From assembly GCA_039819065.1 (NCBI GenBank), contig JBCBSS010000002.1, forward strand, positions 62,001 through 126,000: 64,000 nt of DNA, written 5' to 3'. A model generated the notes under the pieces. That model was not told the origin of the DNA. It was given only the letters and a program-made list of their open reading frames with translations, and did not search any database. Each line of letters starts with the position of its first letter. Position 1 is the first letter of the stretch. The translations under genes and the position numbers were made by a program. Shown one piece after another: positions 55,055-63,817 of the stretch. The DNA comes from JBCBSS01 sp039819065. GTDB lineage: Bacteria > Bacteroidota > Bacteroidia > Cytophagales > Cyclobacteriaceae.

Positions 55055-56136
55055 GGGGCTATCAACTGATTAAAGTAGTTTTCATAGTTAACTACAGTTC
55101 TATGGATAGAATATTCTTCTGAAGCAGTCTTGAAGGCTTGGTCAGTGAGTCTTTTCTTTAAATCTTGATCATTGATCAGCCTTTTCAAACACATCTTTAG
55201 TCCTTGGATATCACCATCTTCGAAGAGAAGCCCGTTTTCCCCATCCTGAACGAGGTCCAGGTTGCCAGCTGCTGCCGTCGCGATGACAGGAGCCCTCAGG
55301 TACATTGCTTCAAGGAGGGACTGCGATAACCCTTCCATTGTAGAGGCCAAAACATGAGCAGAAAACAATGGGTAATGATTTAACACTTCATCTCCGTCCA
55401 GTATGCCTTCAAAATACAACCTATGGCTCACTTTGTAATTAGCTATAATCTCATCATACTCAGGCTGTTTTTCTATACCCAGAAAAATCGCCGTAACCGG
55501 TTCGTCAAATAAAGCTAGTGCTTGAAGGATTTGGATCTGGTTCTTCTTACGAGATACGCAGCCAATAACAGTATCACCTTGCTTAATTTGATACTTTTTG
55601 ATCAGACTTTTCTGCACGTCATCATTAACAGCTTTATACTTGTCAGCTGGCGTTCCATTTCTAATCACTGTTATATGCTTGTCCTTAATCCCATTATCAA
55701 TTAATGAACGCTTGACTCCTTCACTAACAGCAACTATCCCAGCCGTACCTTTTTGGTAGATCCAGCTTTGAAAGAAACCACCAACACTATTGGATATCTG
55801 ACGCCGAGTGTGGACTATTTTGACATTAAGCCGGTATTTCCATTTAGCAAAAATGGTGGTATATCTGTCAAGGCTGGATTGGGCGTTGATAATTTGGATG
55901 TTGTATTGCCTTACTACATCCCGTATTTGACGCATATTGACACGGTCAAACCTGGACTTGAATGTCATAGGGAGGAGATTGACATCCGTAGAAGCTAAAA
56001 GCTCGAAAAGAAGTGATTCTTTTCGAGCCCCTAGATATACGTTATGTCCCCTTTCAGCCAGACCCTTAGCCAGATATGAAATGGAATTGGTAGAACCGGC
56101 TATGTCTCCCTGAAAAGTTATGAACAGAATATTCAC
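55051..56136 (-). CDS. Glycosyltransferase family 4 protein
   Basis: GT-B fold glycosyltransferase of 361 residues. The N-terminal half begins MNILFITFQGDIAGSTNSIS, a typical acceptor domain. The C-terminal donor-binding domain has STMEGLSQSLLEAMYLRAP and ATAAAGNLDLVQDGENG, a conserved GT4 pattern including the EX7E-like acidic residues. It likely adds a sugar to surface polysaccharide or lipid. It begins 2 bp after the acyl-CoA ligase gene and is probably co-transcribed. The acceptor is unknown. Confidence 0.9.
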   Translation of the reverse strand: MNILFITFQGDIAGSTNSISYLAKGLAERGHNVYLGARKESLLFELLASTDVNLLPMTFKSRFDRVNMRQIRDVVRQYNIQIINAQSSLDRYTTIFAKWKYRLNVKIVHTRRQISNSVGGFFQSWIYQKGTAGIVAVSEGVKRSLIDNGIKDKHITVIRNGTPADKYKAVNDDVQKSLIKKYQIKQGDTVIGCVSRKKNQIQILQALALFDEPVTAIFLGIEKQPEYDEIIANYKVSHRLYFEGILDGDEVLNHYPLFSAHVLASTMEGLSQSLLEAMYLRAPVIATAAAGNLDLVQDGENGLLFEDGDIQGLKMCLKRLINDQDLKKRLTDQAFKTASEEYSIHRTVVNYENYFNQLIAP

Positions 56137-56138
56137 GC

Positions 56139-57842
56139 TTAACTGGTCACCTTCTGTCCTTTTTCTTTTTGCGCTTCCTCTTCTTTAAGCACTCTTCTCA
56201 ATATTTTACCCACATTAGTCTTGGGAAGCTCATCTTTGAATTCTATGAATTTTGGTGTCTTGTAAGCTGTCAGGTTTTCATCACAATATTGATGAAGCTC
56301 TTCCTGAGTCAACGAAGGATCACCTTTAACCACAAATATCTTAACACACTCCGTGGATTTTGGGTGAGGCACACCAATGGCAGCCACTTCCAGCACTTTA
56401 GGGTGATCGGCTACCACATTTTCTACTTCATTCGGATATACATTGAAGCCAGATACATTGATCATATCTTTCTTACGATCGACGATTTTGAAGAATCCAT
56501 CTTCATCCATCATACCGATATCACCGGTTCTGAACCAGCCATCCTCAAAAAAGACATCCGCATTATCTCTACCCCAGTATCCTTTCATCACCTGCGGTCC
56601 TCTGGCACAAATCTCTCCTACTTCCCCCTGCGGTAGTTTATTACCTTCAGAATCGAAGATCGCTAACTCTGTATTCGGTATAGGCAAACCGATGGTGCCC
56701 ATTTTCTCGGTGTTATCGAGTGGGTTACACGACAACACGGGCGATGTTTCACTTAAACCGTAGCCTTCTACCAATGATTTGCCAGTCACTTCTTTCCACT
56801 TCTTGGCTACGAAATCCTGCACAGCCATACCCCCGCCTATAGAACCTTTCAGTTTACCGAAACCGACATTCTTGAATTCGTCTTGGTTCATCAAGCCATT
56901 GAATAGCGTATTCACTCCTGTCATTAAACTGAAATCATGCTTCTTCAATTCCTTGATGAAAGCAGGCATATCTCGTGGATTAGTAATCAGTATGTTTTTT
57001 GCTCCGATATATGCCATGAATACACCATTCACATTGAGTGCGAAAATGTGGTATAATGGTATCGCAGTAATCATCGTCTCGCGAACGCCCTCCTCTAATA
57101 GCGGTTTGAACCAGGCATGAATTTGTGCTGTATGCGCAACCACATTACCATGGGAAAGCTGTGCACCTTTAGATACACCAGTAGTACCACCTGTGTATTG
57201 CAAAAAAGCCAGATCAGTAGATTCGACCTCAGGACGTTGATATGATAGTTTGGCTCCTTTGCTGAGCACATCTTTAAAGGAGATGGTACCTGGGATGTTG
57301 TAAGCCGGCACCATTTTCTTGACATTTTTTACCACAAAATTGACCAAGGCTCCCTTAAAGCCTCCTAACATATCACCTAGTTTGGTAACTATGATGTGCT
57401 TAGCCGGTATTTTATCTACTATTTTTTCAAGGTTATGGGCAAAATTAGCTACAATCACAACGGCTGATATTCCCGCATCTTTGAATTGATGCTCCATCTC
57501 CCTTGGCGTATAAAGTGGGTTGGTATTAACAACTGTCAAGCCCGCCCGTAATGCGCCGAACAGCGCGATAGGATATTGTAGCAAATTAGGCATCTGCAAG
57601 GCGATCCTATCCCCTTTCTTCAATCCTAACTCATGCTGCAAATAGGCAGCAAAGGCCTTGGATAGGTCATTGATTTCACGATAGGTTAATGACTTACCCA
57701 TGTTCTCAAATGCATCATGCCCACCATACTTCTCAAAGCATTCTTCTAAAATGTCTAATAATGAATTATATTCGTGAGGATTAATCTTTTGCGGAACACG
57801 CTGCGGATACTGATTTAGCCAAGGAAAATCGCTCATATACAC
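56139..57842 (-). CDS. Long-chain fatty acid-CoA ligase (AMP-binding)
   Basis: AMP-forming acyl-CoA synthetase of 567 residues. The P-loop-like YTGGTTGVSKGA is at 216-227. The A5 motif GYGLSETSPV lies mid-protein, and A7/A8 (WFRTGDIG, then DRKKDMINVSGFNVYP) precede the C-terminal lid with the GKILRR lysine near the end. It activates fatty acids to acyl-CoA, the first step of beta-oxidation or lipid remodelling. It is the first gene of a leftward pair with the glycosyltransferase gene. The start is at ATG 57842; the ATG two codons in is also possible. Confidence 0.93.
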   Translation of the reverse strand: MYMSDFPWLNQYPQRVPQKINPHEYNSLLDILEECFEKYGGHDAFENMGKSLTYREINDLSKAFAAYLQHELGLKKGDRIALQMPNLLQYPIALFGALRAGLTVVNTNPLYTPREMEHQFKDAGISAVVIVANFAHNLEKIVDKIPAKHIIVTKLGDMLGGFKGALVNFVVKNVKKMVPAYNIPGTISFKDVLSKGAKLSYQRPEVESTDLAFLQYTGGTTGVSKGAQLSHGNVVAHTAQIHAWFKPLLEEGVRETMITAIPLYHIFALNVNGVFMAYIGAKNILITNPRDMPAFIKELKKHDFSLMTGVNTLFNGLMNQDEFKNVGFGKLKGSIGGGMAVQDFVAKKWKEVTGKSLVEGYGLSETSPVLSCNPLDNTEKMGTIGLPIPNTELAIFDSEGNKLPQGEVGEICARGPQVMKGYWGRDNADVFFEDGWFRTGDIGMMDEDGFFKIVDRKKDMINVSGFNVYPNEVENVVADHPKVLEVAAIGVPHPKSTECVKIFVVKGDPSLTQEELHQYCDENLTAYKTPKFIEFKDELPKTNVGKILRRVLKEEEAQKEKGQKVTS

Positions 57843-57935
57843 TTTTTTTGTGGTTCAAAAATTTTGGGAGCTAAAGATTGCAAAAATTTGGCTAATTAAA
57901 GTGGGAGGCAGATGACTTTTTTGGGTACAAATAAG

Positions 57936-57963
57936 AAAAGCTCCCAAGTAAGTTGAGAGCTTT
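57936..57963 (-). terminator. Hairpin terminator after tRNA-like gene
   Basis: AAAGCTC and CAA pair with TTG and GAGCTTT around a five-base loop, with one C-A mismatch. On the minus strand this is followed by CTTTTCTTATTT. It lies 4 bases past the tRNA-like acceptor end, so the RNA seems to be a separate, terminated transcript. Confidence 0.65.
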
Positions 57964-57966
57964 GTG

Positions 57967-58081
57967 CTGTAGAGGGAGGATTCGAACCTCCACGGAGCGG
58001 TTAGTTCCGTAGAACGGAATTTGTTCCGGTGTCTCCACCCCCGAGACCGGAGGGCTTGTCTGCCAATTTCAACACCCTACA
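57967..58081 (-). ncRNA. tRNA-like gene (type II, Leu/Ser-like arms) with aberrant anticodon loop
   Basis: A 115-nt element reading leftward. The 7-bp acceptor stem is TGTAGGG with CTCTACA (one G-U). The D-arm TTG-AAATTGGCAGA-CAA with TG at 8-9 is typical of tRNA-Leu. The T-arm is perfect: GGAGG-TTCGAAT-CCTCC. Between them, CCCTC-CGGTCTC-GGGGG forms a 5-bp stem and 7-base loop, but position 33 is G instead of U; read literally the anticodon is GTC. The variable region is about 46 nt instead of 12-20 and can fold into an extended arm (GGAG/CTCC, CGG/CCG, TTCCG/CGGAA). No CCA is encoded. It is a degenerate tRNA, an unusual tRNA, or a tRNA-derived RNA. Confidence 0.6.
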
Positions 58082-58104
58082 GTGTTTGTTTCGTTTTGTT
58101 GAAT

Positions 58105-58112
58105 CAAAAGTA
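58105..58112 (-). promoter_or_regulatory. Candidate -7 element of tRNA-like gene
   Basis: On the minus strand the sequence is TACTTTTG, an exact match to the Bacteroidota -7 consensus TAnnTTTG, ending 24 bases before the acceptor-stem 5' end. No clear -33 TTG with proper spacing is visible. Confidence 0.45.
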
Positions 58113-58220
58113 ACAAAATATCGCTTTTATTAAAAATTTCTTAAAAAATTTTGTAAAAATTTAGATTTCATCTAATTTTAGGTCGTTTTAATGGAAATCA
58201 TCAAAAATAGGGGTTAGAAA

Positions 58221-58700
58221 ATGAGCAAAAATTATGAAATTGATAATATAGACCTCAAAATATTGTCTATTTTATCAGAAGATGCCAAAATGCCATATAC
58301 GGAAGTAGCTAAAAAGGTATTTGTCTCAGGTGGTACTGTCCATGTAAGAATGAAAAAAATGGAGGAAATGGGCATCGTTAGAGGTACAACGCTTAGTCTT
58401 GACTATTCCAAAATAGGTTACGGTGTAACTGCCTTTATGGGTATCTATTTGCAGAAAAGTTCTTTATACGATAAAGTGATTGAATATCTGAAGAAGATTC
58501 CTGAAGTTGTGAAGATCCATTATACAACAGGTAACTACAACATCTTCATTAAGATACACACCAAAGATACAAGACACTTGAAGGATGTCCTTCACGATAA
58601 GATACAGTTTGTCGAAGGAATAGAGCGAACCGAAACCTTTATATCACTGGAGGAAAGTATGAACAGGCATATAAGGTTTGAAGAATTACTTGATCGCTAA
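58221..58700 (+). CDS. Lrp/AsnC family transcriptional regulator
   Basis: A 159-residue regulator. An N-terminal winged helix-turn-helix (about 8-55, DLKILSILSEDAKMPYTEVA) is followed by the RAM/AsnC ligand-binding domain (about 65-150, VIEYLKKIPEVVKIHYTTGN), which binds small effectors such as amino acids and forms octamers. It lies 239 bp upstream of sufB on the same strand and is probably a separate transcript. Its regulon is unknown; control of the adjacent genes is a natural guess only. Confidence 0.93.
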   Translation: MSKNYEIDNIDLKILSILSEDAKMPYTEVAKKVFVSGGTVHVRMKKMEEMGIVRGTTLSLDYSKIGYGVTAFMGIYLQKSSLYDKVIEYLKKIPEVVKIHYTTGNYNIFIKIHTKDTRHLKDVLHDKIQFVEGIERTETFISLEESMNRHIRFEELLDR

Positions 58701-58896
58701 GCGATCTACTTTATAGAATTCGTTTAAGTTCTTTTATGTAGAGGGAACTAGGTGAGTATTCATTTGTTATTGCCAATAAGAAGGGTTGAAAGCATTGAAA
58801 ATATCATCTATTCACAGGTGATGTTTACCAGAGTAGTGCTGTCAAACCTTGAGGAAAAAAGCTTAAACGCGGAACATTAAAAAATATTTTTTGTTG

Positions 58897-58904
58897 TACC
58901 TTTG
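58897..58904 (+). promoter_or_regulatory. Candidate -7 promoter element of suf operon
   Basis: TACCTTTG matches the TAnnTTTG consensus exactly, 36 bp upstream of the sufB ATG, in an AT-rich stretch. No convincing -33 TTG at 19-21 bp spacing is present. It is the best promoter candidate for the whole suf cluster. Confidence 0.5.
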
Positions 58905-58939
58905 AGATAAATTGGAATTATTCTAAATAACGTATCAGC

Positions 58940-60385
58940 ATGAGCAAGGACAATCAGATTCTAGAAGAATTCACGTCAAAAGAATATGAACACGGTTGGA
59001 CAATCGACCTTGAAACTGATGAAGTTCCTAAAGGCCTCAACGAAGGTATAATAAGGTTAATTTCAAGTAAGAAAAACGAACCTGAATGGCTGTTAGAATG
59101 GCGATTAGAGGCGTTTAAGCTCTGGCAGGAAATGGTTGAACCAAAATGGCCTAACGTTCACTATCTCGAAATAGATTATCAAGATGTAATATATTATTCT
59201 GCTCCTAAGCAGAAGGTCACTCCTAAAAGTCTTGATGAAGTAGATCCTGAATTAAGAAGAACATTTGAAAAATTGGGTATCTCCTTAGAGGAACAGAAAA
59301 GGCTTACAGGTGTAGCAGTCGACGCCGTAATAGATAGTGTTTCAGTCGCTACGACATTCAAAAGTAAACTTGCCGAATTAGGTATAATATTCTGTTCTTT
59401 TAGTGAAGCCGTTCAAGAGCACCCAGAGTTAGTAAAAAAATACTTGGGCTCGGTAGTACCAAGCAATGACAATTATTTTGCAGCGCTTAATTCTGCTGTA
59501 TTCACTGACGGGTCATTCTGTTATATTCCTGAAGGTGTTCGATGCCCAATGGAACTCTCCACCTATTTTAGAATCAATGCAGCCAATACAGGTCAGTTCG
59601 AAAGAACATTGATTGTAGCGGAGGAAGGTTCTTATGTGAGCTATTTGGAGGGTTGTACTGCACCTATGAGAGACGAAAATCAACTGCACGCTGCGGTTGT
59701 TGAAATATATGTTAAAAAAGACGCTGAGGTAAAATATTCTACCGTACAGAACTGGTATCCTGGAGATAAAGACGGCAAAGGCGGTATTTATAACTTCGTT
59801 ACTAAAAGAGGTATATGCGCCGGTGACAACTCCAAATTATCATGGACGCAGGTGGAAACCGGTTCCGCGATTACATGGAAATATCCTTCATGTATATTAA
59901 AAGGAGATAATTCACAGGGTGAGTTCTATTCTGTTGCTGTTACTAATAACATGCAACAAGCCGATACTGGGACAAAAATGATCCATATCGGTAAGAACAC
60001 GAAATCACGTATCGTCTCCAAAGGTGTGTCTGCCGGTAAATCACAAAATAGCTATCGTGGTCAAGTACACATCATGAAGCGTGCAGAAGGTTCTAGAAAC
60101 TTCTCGCAATGTGACTCACTTCTAATGGGCGACCAGTGCGGCGCTCATACATTCCCTTACATAGATGTAGAAAACAAATCTTCTCAGGTGGAGCATGAAG
60201 CTACCACTTCTAAAATCGGGGAGGATCAAATCTTCTACTGCACGCAACGCGGTATCGACGAGGAAAGTGCTGTTGCACTCATCGTAAACGGGTATTGCAA
60301 GGAAGTACTTAATCAGCTTCCTATGGAATTTGCGGTTGAAGCTCAAAAACTTCTGGCCTTGACTTTAGAAGGTAGTGTAGGTTAA
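58940..60385 (+). CDS. sufB: Fe-S cluster assembly scaffold protein SufB
   Basis: SufB of 481 residues, scaffold of the SufBC2D complex that assembles [Fe-S] clusters under oxidative stress or iron limitation. The family beta-helix (about 220-430, SKGVSAGKSQNSYRGQVHIM, CDSLLMGDQCGAHTFPYIDV) and the C-terminal helical end with NGYCKEVLNQLPMEFAVEAQ are typical. The cysteine in CDSLLMG or NGYCKE is the likely persulfide-accepting or ligand position. Length fits the family. It is the first gene of the operon, 42 bp before sufC. Confidence 0.97.
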   Translation: MSKDNQILEEFTSKEYEHGWTIDLETDEVPKGLNEGIIRLISSKKNEPEWLLEWRLEAFKLWQEMVEPKWPNVHYLEIDYQDVIYYSAPKQKVTPKSLDEVDPELRRTFEKLGISLEEQKRLTGVAVDAVIDSVSVATTFKSKLAELGIIFCSFSEAVQEHPELVKKYLGSVVPSNDNYFAALNSAVFTDGSFCYIPEGVRCPMELSTYFRINAANTGQFERTLIVAEEGSYVSYLEGCTAPMRDENQLHAAVVEIYVKKDAEVKYSTVQNWYPGDKDGKGGIYNFVTKRGICAGDNSKLSWTQVETGSAITWKYPSCILKGDNSQGEFYSVAVTNNMQQADTGTKMIHIGKNTKSRIVSKGVSAGKSQNSYRGQVHIMKRAEGSRNFSQCDSLLMGDQCGAHTFPYIDVENKSSQVEHEATTSKIGEDQIFYCTQRGIDEESAVALIVNGYCKEVLNQLPMEFAVEAQKLLALTLEGSVG

Positions 60386-60427
60386 TATTTAAGATAAGCA
60401 ATTCACTTAATAAGCAAGCATAAGCTC

Positions 60428-61186
60428 ATGTTGGACATTCAAAATTTACAAGCCTCTATTGAAGGCAAGTCTATTCTTAATGGTATAAATCTGAAAGTAA
60501 AGGCAGGAGAAGTACATGCCATCATGGGTCCTAACGGGTCTGGAAAGAGTACTTTGGCCTCTGTTCTTGCCGGAAGGGAAGAATACGAAGTGGAAGGTGG
60601 CTCAGTAGAGTTCCTTGACAAAGACCTTTTGGATCTTTCCGCGGAAGAACGTGCCCGAGAAGGTTTGTTCCTCGCTTTCCAATACCCAGTTGAAATTCCA
60701 GGTGTTTCTACTACTAATTTTCTCAAAACTGCAATCAATCAGGTAAGAGAGTATAGAGGTTTGGATTCACTGGATGCTGTTTCTTTCCTTACTATGATGA
60801 AGGAAAAAATGAAGCTCGTCGAAATCGATCAGGCTTTATTAAGCAGATCGCTTAACGAAGGGTTCTCCGGAGGTGAGAAGAAAAGGAATGAAATCTTCCA
60901 GATGGCCATGCTAGAGCCCAAACTCGCTATTCTTGACGAAACGGATTCAGGTCTCGATATTGATGCACTCAAGATTGTAGCTAACGGAGTTAACAAGCTT
61001 AGATCAAGTGATAACGCAACTATCGTGGTAACGCACTACCAAAGGCTACTGGATTACATTGTTCCTGATTTTGTTCACGTATTATATAAAGGAAGAATCG
61101 TTAAATCGGGCACCAAAGAGTTGGCGTTTGAGCTTGAAGAAAAAGGCTACGATTGGATCAAAGAAGAGGTTGACGCTACAGCCTAA
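60428..61186 (+). CDS. sufC: Fe-S cluster assembly ATPase SufC
   Basis: ABC-type ATPase of 252 residues that powers conformational change in SufBCD. Walker A GPNGSGKS is at 34-41, the signature FSGGEKKRNE at 146-155, and Walker B LAILDETDSGLD at 166-177 (Asp170, Glu171). The Q-loop is in FLAFQYPVEIPG (81-92). It is soluble, without a membrane domain. It lies 40 bp before sufD. Confidence 0.97.
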   Translation: MLDIQNLQASIEGKSILNGINLKVKAGEVHAIMGPNGSGKSTLASVLAGREEYEVEGGSVEFLDKDLLDLSAEERAREGLFLAFQYPVEIPGVSTTNFLKTAINQVREYRGLDSLDAVSFLTMMKEKMKLVEIDQALLSRSLNEGFSGGEKKRNEIFQMAMLEPKLAILDETDSGLDIDALKIVANGVNKLRSSDNATIVVTHYQRLLDYIVPDFVHVLYKGRIVKSGTKELAFELEEKGYDWIKEEVDATA

Positions 61187-61226
61187 GCCCCAGAGTTAAT
61201 CCAATTATTCAACTACCACATCGATA

Positions 61227-62564
61227 ATGACGCAATCTGCTAAAGATAAAAAGCTGCAAGAGCAGCTACAGCATAACTTTAAAGCCTTTGAAGCAAAGCT
61301 CAATGGCCATAGTAAAACGCAAATGCACGAGGTAAGGAAGAAGGCCATTACTTCTTTTAACCAATTGGGTATCCCTGGACCTAAGAGTGAAGAATATAAA
61401 TACACGCAACTAGGCAAAGTACTTGAAAAGGATGTTGACTTTGCGGTAGCATCAGCTTCGCCATCAGGAGAGAACAACCTTCTGGATGATATATTGATCA
61501 AAGACTTGGATGCTCACAACCTTGTTTTCATCAATGGAGAACTTTCAGAAGAGCATTCTTCACTTTATGAATTGAAGGATGGTGTTGAAGTTTCTGAATT
61601 GGAGCGTGCTTATGAATTATCGCCAGAACTGATCAATGATAACTTTGCAAAAAATGCTGATTATGAAGTTGACCCGTTTACGGCACTCAACACGGCTTTC
61701 ACAAAGAACGGCGCATTTATCAAAATCGCCGATAATAAGGTAATTGATAAGCCCGTTGCACTTTATTACATATCCGATTCAAAAAACGGGGCTGTCTACA
61801 CATATCCTCGTAACTTACTTCTAGCAGGCAAAAACGCCCAGGCAGATATCATTGAAGTGTACACAACTGTTGGAGGGAACAGTTCCTTTAGTAATGTGGT
61901 AACAGAGGTGGTTCTTGAGGAGAATGCTCATATTACTTACTTCAAATTACAAAACGATAGTACACAAGCCATACACCATGGCACTACTCAAGTATATCAA
62001 GAAAGGTCAAGTACATTCTCATCAACTACGGTTGCATTGAGTGGAAAGATGATCCGCAACAATCTCAACATTGTATTAGACGGTGAGGGTTGTGAAGCGA
62101 ATATGTATGGTCTTTACTTGCTTAAAGACAAAACACACGTTGATAACCATACTGCGGTAGATCATAAAAAGGCAAACTCCTACAGTAACGAATTGTACAA
62201 GGGTGTTCTTGACGACCGCTCAAAAGGAGTTTTCAATGGAAAGATATTCGTAAGGCAGGATGCCCAAAAAACGAATGCCTTCCAATCGAATAACAACATA
62301 CTCTTATCAGATGATGCCACGGTGAACACCAAGCCTCAACTCGAGATTTGGGCTGACGACGTAAAATGTTCACACGGTTGCACCACGGGACAGTTGGACG
62401 AAGAAGCATTGTTCTATCTAAGATCAAGAGGGATTGATAAAACTAATGCACAGGCTATCATGTTGTATGCTTTTGCTTTAGAAGTGATTGAAAAGATCAA
62501 GTTAGATGCGTTAAGAGATCATGTAGAAGGGCTTATCGCAGAAAGATTCGAACAAAAAGGTTAA
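61227..62564 (+). CDS. sufD: Fe-S cluster assembly protein SufD
   Basis: SufD of 445 residues, partner of SufB in SufBC2D. The beta-helix is followed by VKCSHGCTTGQLDEEALFYL (about 387-406) with the conserved histidine that helps form the cluster with SufB cysteine in E. coli. It is transcribed in the same direction as sufC. Its stop is 2 bp before the sufS start, so translation is likely coupled. Confidence 0.95.
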   Translation: MTQSAKDKKLQEQLQHNFKAFEAKLNGHSKTQMHEVRKKAITSFNQLGIPGPKSEEYKYTQLGKVLEKDVDFAVASASPSGENNLLDDILIKDLDAHNLVFINGELSEEHSSLYELKDGVEVSELERAYELSPELINDNFAKNADYEVDPFTALNTAFTKNGAFIKIADNKVIDKPVALYYISDSKNGAVYTYPRNLLLAGKNAQADIIEVYTTVGGNSSFSNVVTEVVLEENAHITYFKLQNDSTQAIHHGTTQVYQERSSTFSSTTVALSGKMIRNNLNIVLDGEGCEANMYGLYLLKDKTHVDNHTAVDHKKANSYSNELYKGVLDDRSKGVFNGKIFVRQDAQKTNAFQSNNNILLSDDATVNTKPQLEIWADDVKCSHGCTTGQLDEEALFYLRSRGIDKTNAQAIMLYAFALEVIEKIKLDALRDHVEGLIAERFEQKG

Positions 62565-62566
62565 AG

Positions 62567-63814
62567 ATGACACTAGCGAGCCAGGAGGTTAAAACCACAT
62601 TAGATATTGACAGAATAAGAGAGGAATTCCCCATACTTCACCAAGATGTGAATGGTAAACCTCTGGTTTATTTTGATAACGCCGCTACTAATCAAAAACC
62701 TCAGGTGGTAATTGACAAGCTGGTAGAATATTATACCGGTTACAACGCCAACATCCATAGAGGTATCCATACATTGGCCGAAAAGGCCACCCAAGCTTTT
62801 GAAGATACCAGAAAAGAACTTCAGCAATTCATCAACGCCAAAGAAGTAGAGGAAGTAATTTTCACAAGAGGCACTACTGAAAGTATCAACTTGGTTGCTT
62901 CATCTTATGGTCGCTCTACAATACAAGCTGGAGATGAAATCATCATTTCCGGAATGGAGCACCATTCTAATATCGTTCCCTGGCAAATACTCTGCGAAGA
63001 AAAAGGAGCTAATCTCAAAGTCATACCCATCAATGATCATGGGGAAATAATATTTGAAGAATTCGAGAAGCTGCTCAGCGAAAAGACGAAGATTGTTTCT
63101 ATTGTTTTCGCATCGAATAGCTTAGGAACAATCAACCCGGTTAAGCAGATTATAGATAAAGCACACGAGTTTGGCGCCAAAGTATTACTTGATGGTGCGC
63201 AAGCTACTGCCCACTTACCTCTTGATGTTCAAGAACTCGATTGTGATTTTCTAGCCTTCTCTTCTCATAAAATGTACGGCCCTACGGGTATTGGTGCCTT
63301 GTACGGTAAAAGAGCCATTTTAGAAGAGATGACGCCTTATCAGGGCGGCGGTGAAATGATTAAGCAAGTCTCTTTTGAGAAAACGACTTACAACGACATT
63401 CCATACAAATTTGAAGCTGGCACACCGAATATAGCAGATGCAGTAGCCCTTAAGGAAGCTGTAGGTTTCATCAACAGGATTGGCAAAAGCAATATAGCCG
63501 CGCATGAAGACGAGCTACTCGCTTACGGTACAGAGCAATTATCAAAACTGGACGGTTTAAAAATAATTGGAACTGCCAGAAACAAAGTAAGTGTGATTTC
63601 TTTTGTAGTGGAAGGTATACACCACTTTGACATTGGTCAAATGTTGGATGCCAGAGGTGTAGCGGTTAGAACGGGTCATCACTGCACTGAACCACTTATG
63701 GCTAGGTTTGGCATTGAAGGAACGATTAGAGCTTCATTCTCGGCTTATAATACCAAAACAGAAATAGACATAATGGTTGATGGTCTGCAGAGGATTATCA
63801 ATTTCATGAAATAA
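62567..63814 (+). CDS. sufS: Cysteine desulfurase SufS
   Basis: PLP-dependent group II cysteine desulfurase of 415 residues. The PLP lysine is Lys235 in SSHKMYGPTGIGALYG, and the active-site cysteine is Cys373 in RTGHHCTEP. The GMEHHSNIVPWQ motif (129-140) stacks on PLP. It mobilises sulfur from cysteine and passes it to SufE, encoded 3 bp downstream. Length fits SufS. Confidence 0.97.
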   Translation: MTLASQEVKTTLDIDRIREEFPILHQDVNGKPLVYFDNAATNQKPQVVIDKLVEYYTGYNANIHRGIHTLAEKATQAFEDTRKELQQFINAKEVEEVIFTRGTTESINLVASSYGRSTIQAGDEIIISGMEHHSNIVPWQILCEEKGANLKVIPINDHGEIIFEEFEKLLSEKTKIVSIVFASNSLGTINPVKQIIDKAHEFGAKVLLDGAQATAHLPLDVQELDCDFLAFSSHKMYGPTGIGALYGKRAILEEMTPYQGGGEMIKQVSFEKTTYNDIPYKFEAGTPNIADAVALKEAVGFINRIGKSNIAAHEDELLAYGTEQLSKLDGLKIIGTARNKVSVISFVVEGIHHFDIGQMLDARGVAVRTGHHCTEPLMARFGIEGTIRASFSAYNTKTEIDIMVDGLQRIINFMK

Positions 63815-63817
63815 CAA

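Noticed and set aside
57967..58081. tmRNA as an explanation of the tRNA-like element
   Set aside because: It has a normal D-arm, is only 115 nt long and has no tag reading frame; tmRNA lacks a true D-stem and is several hundred nt long.
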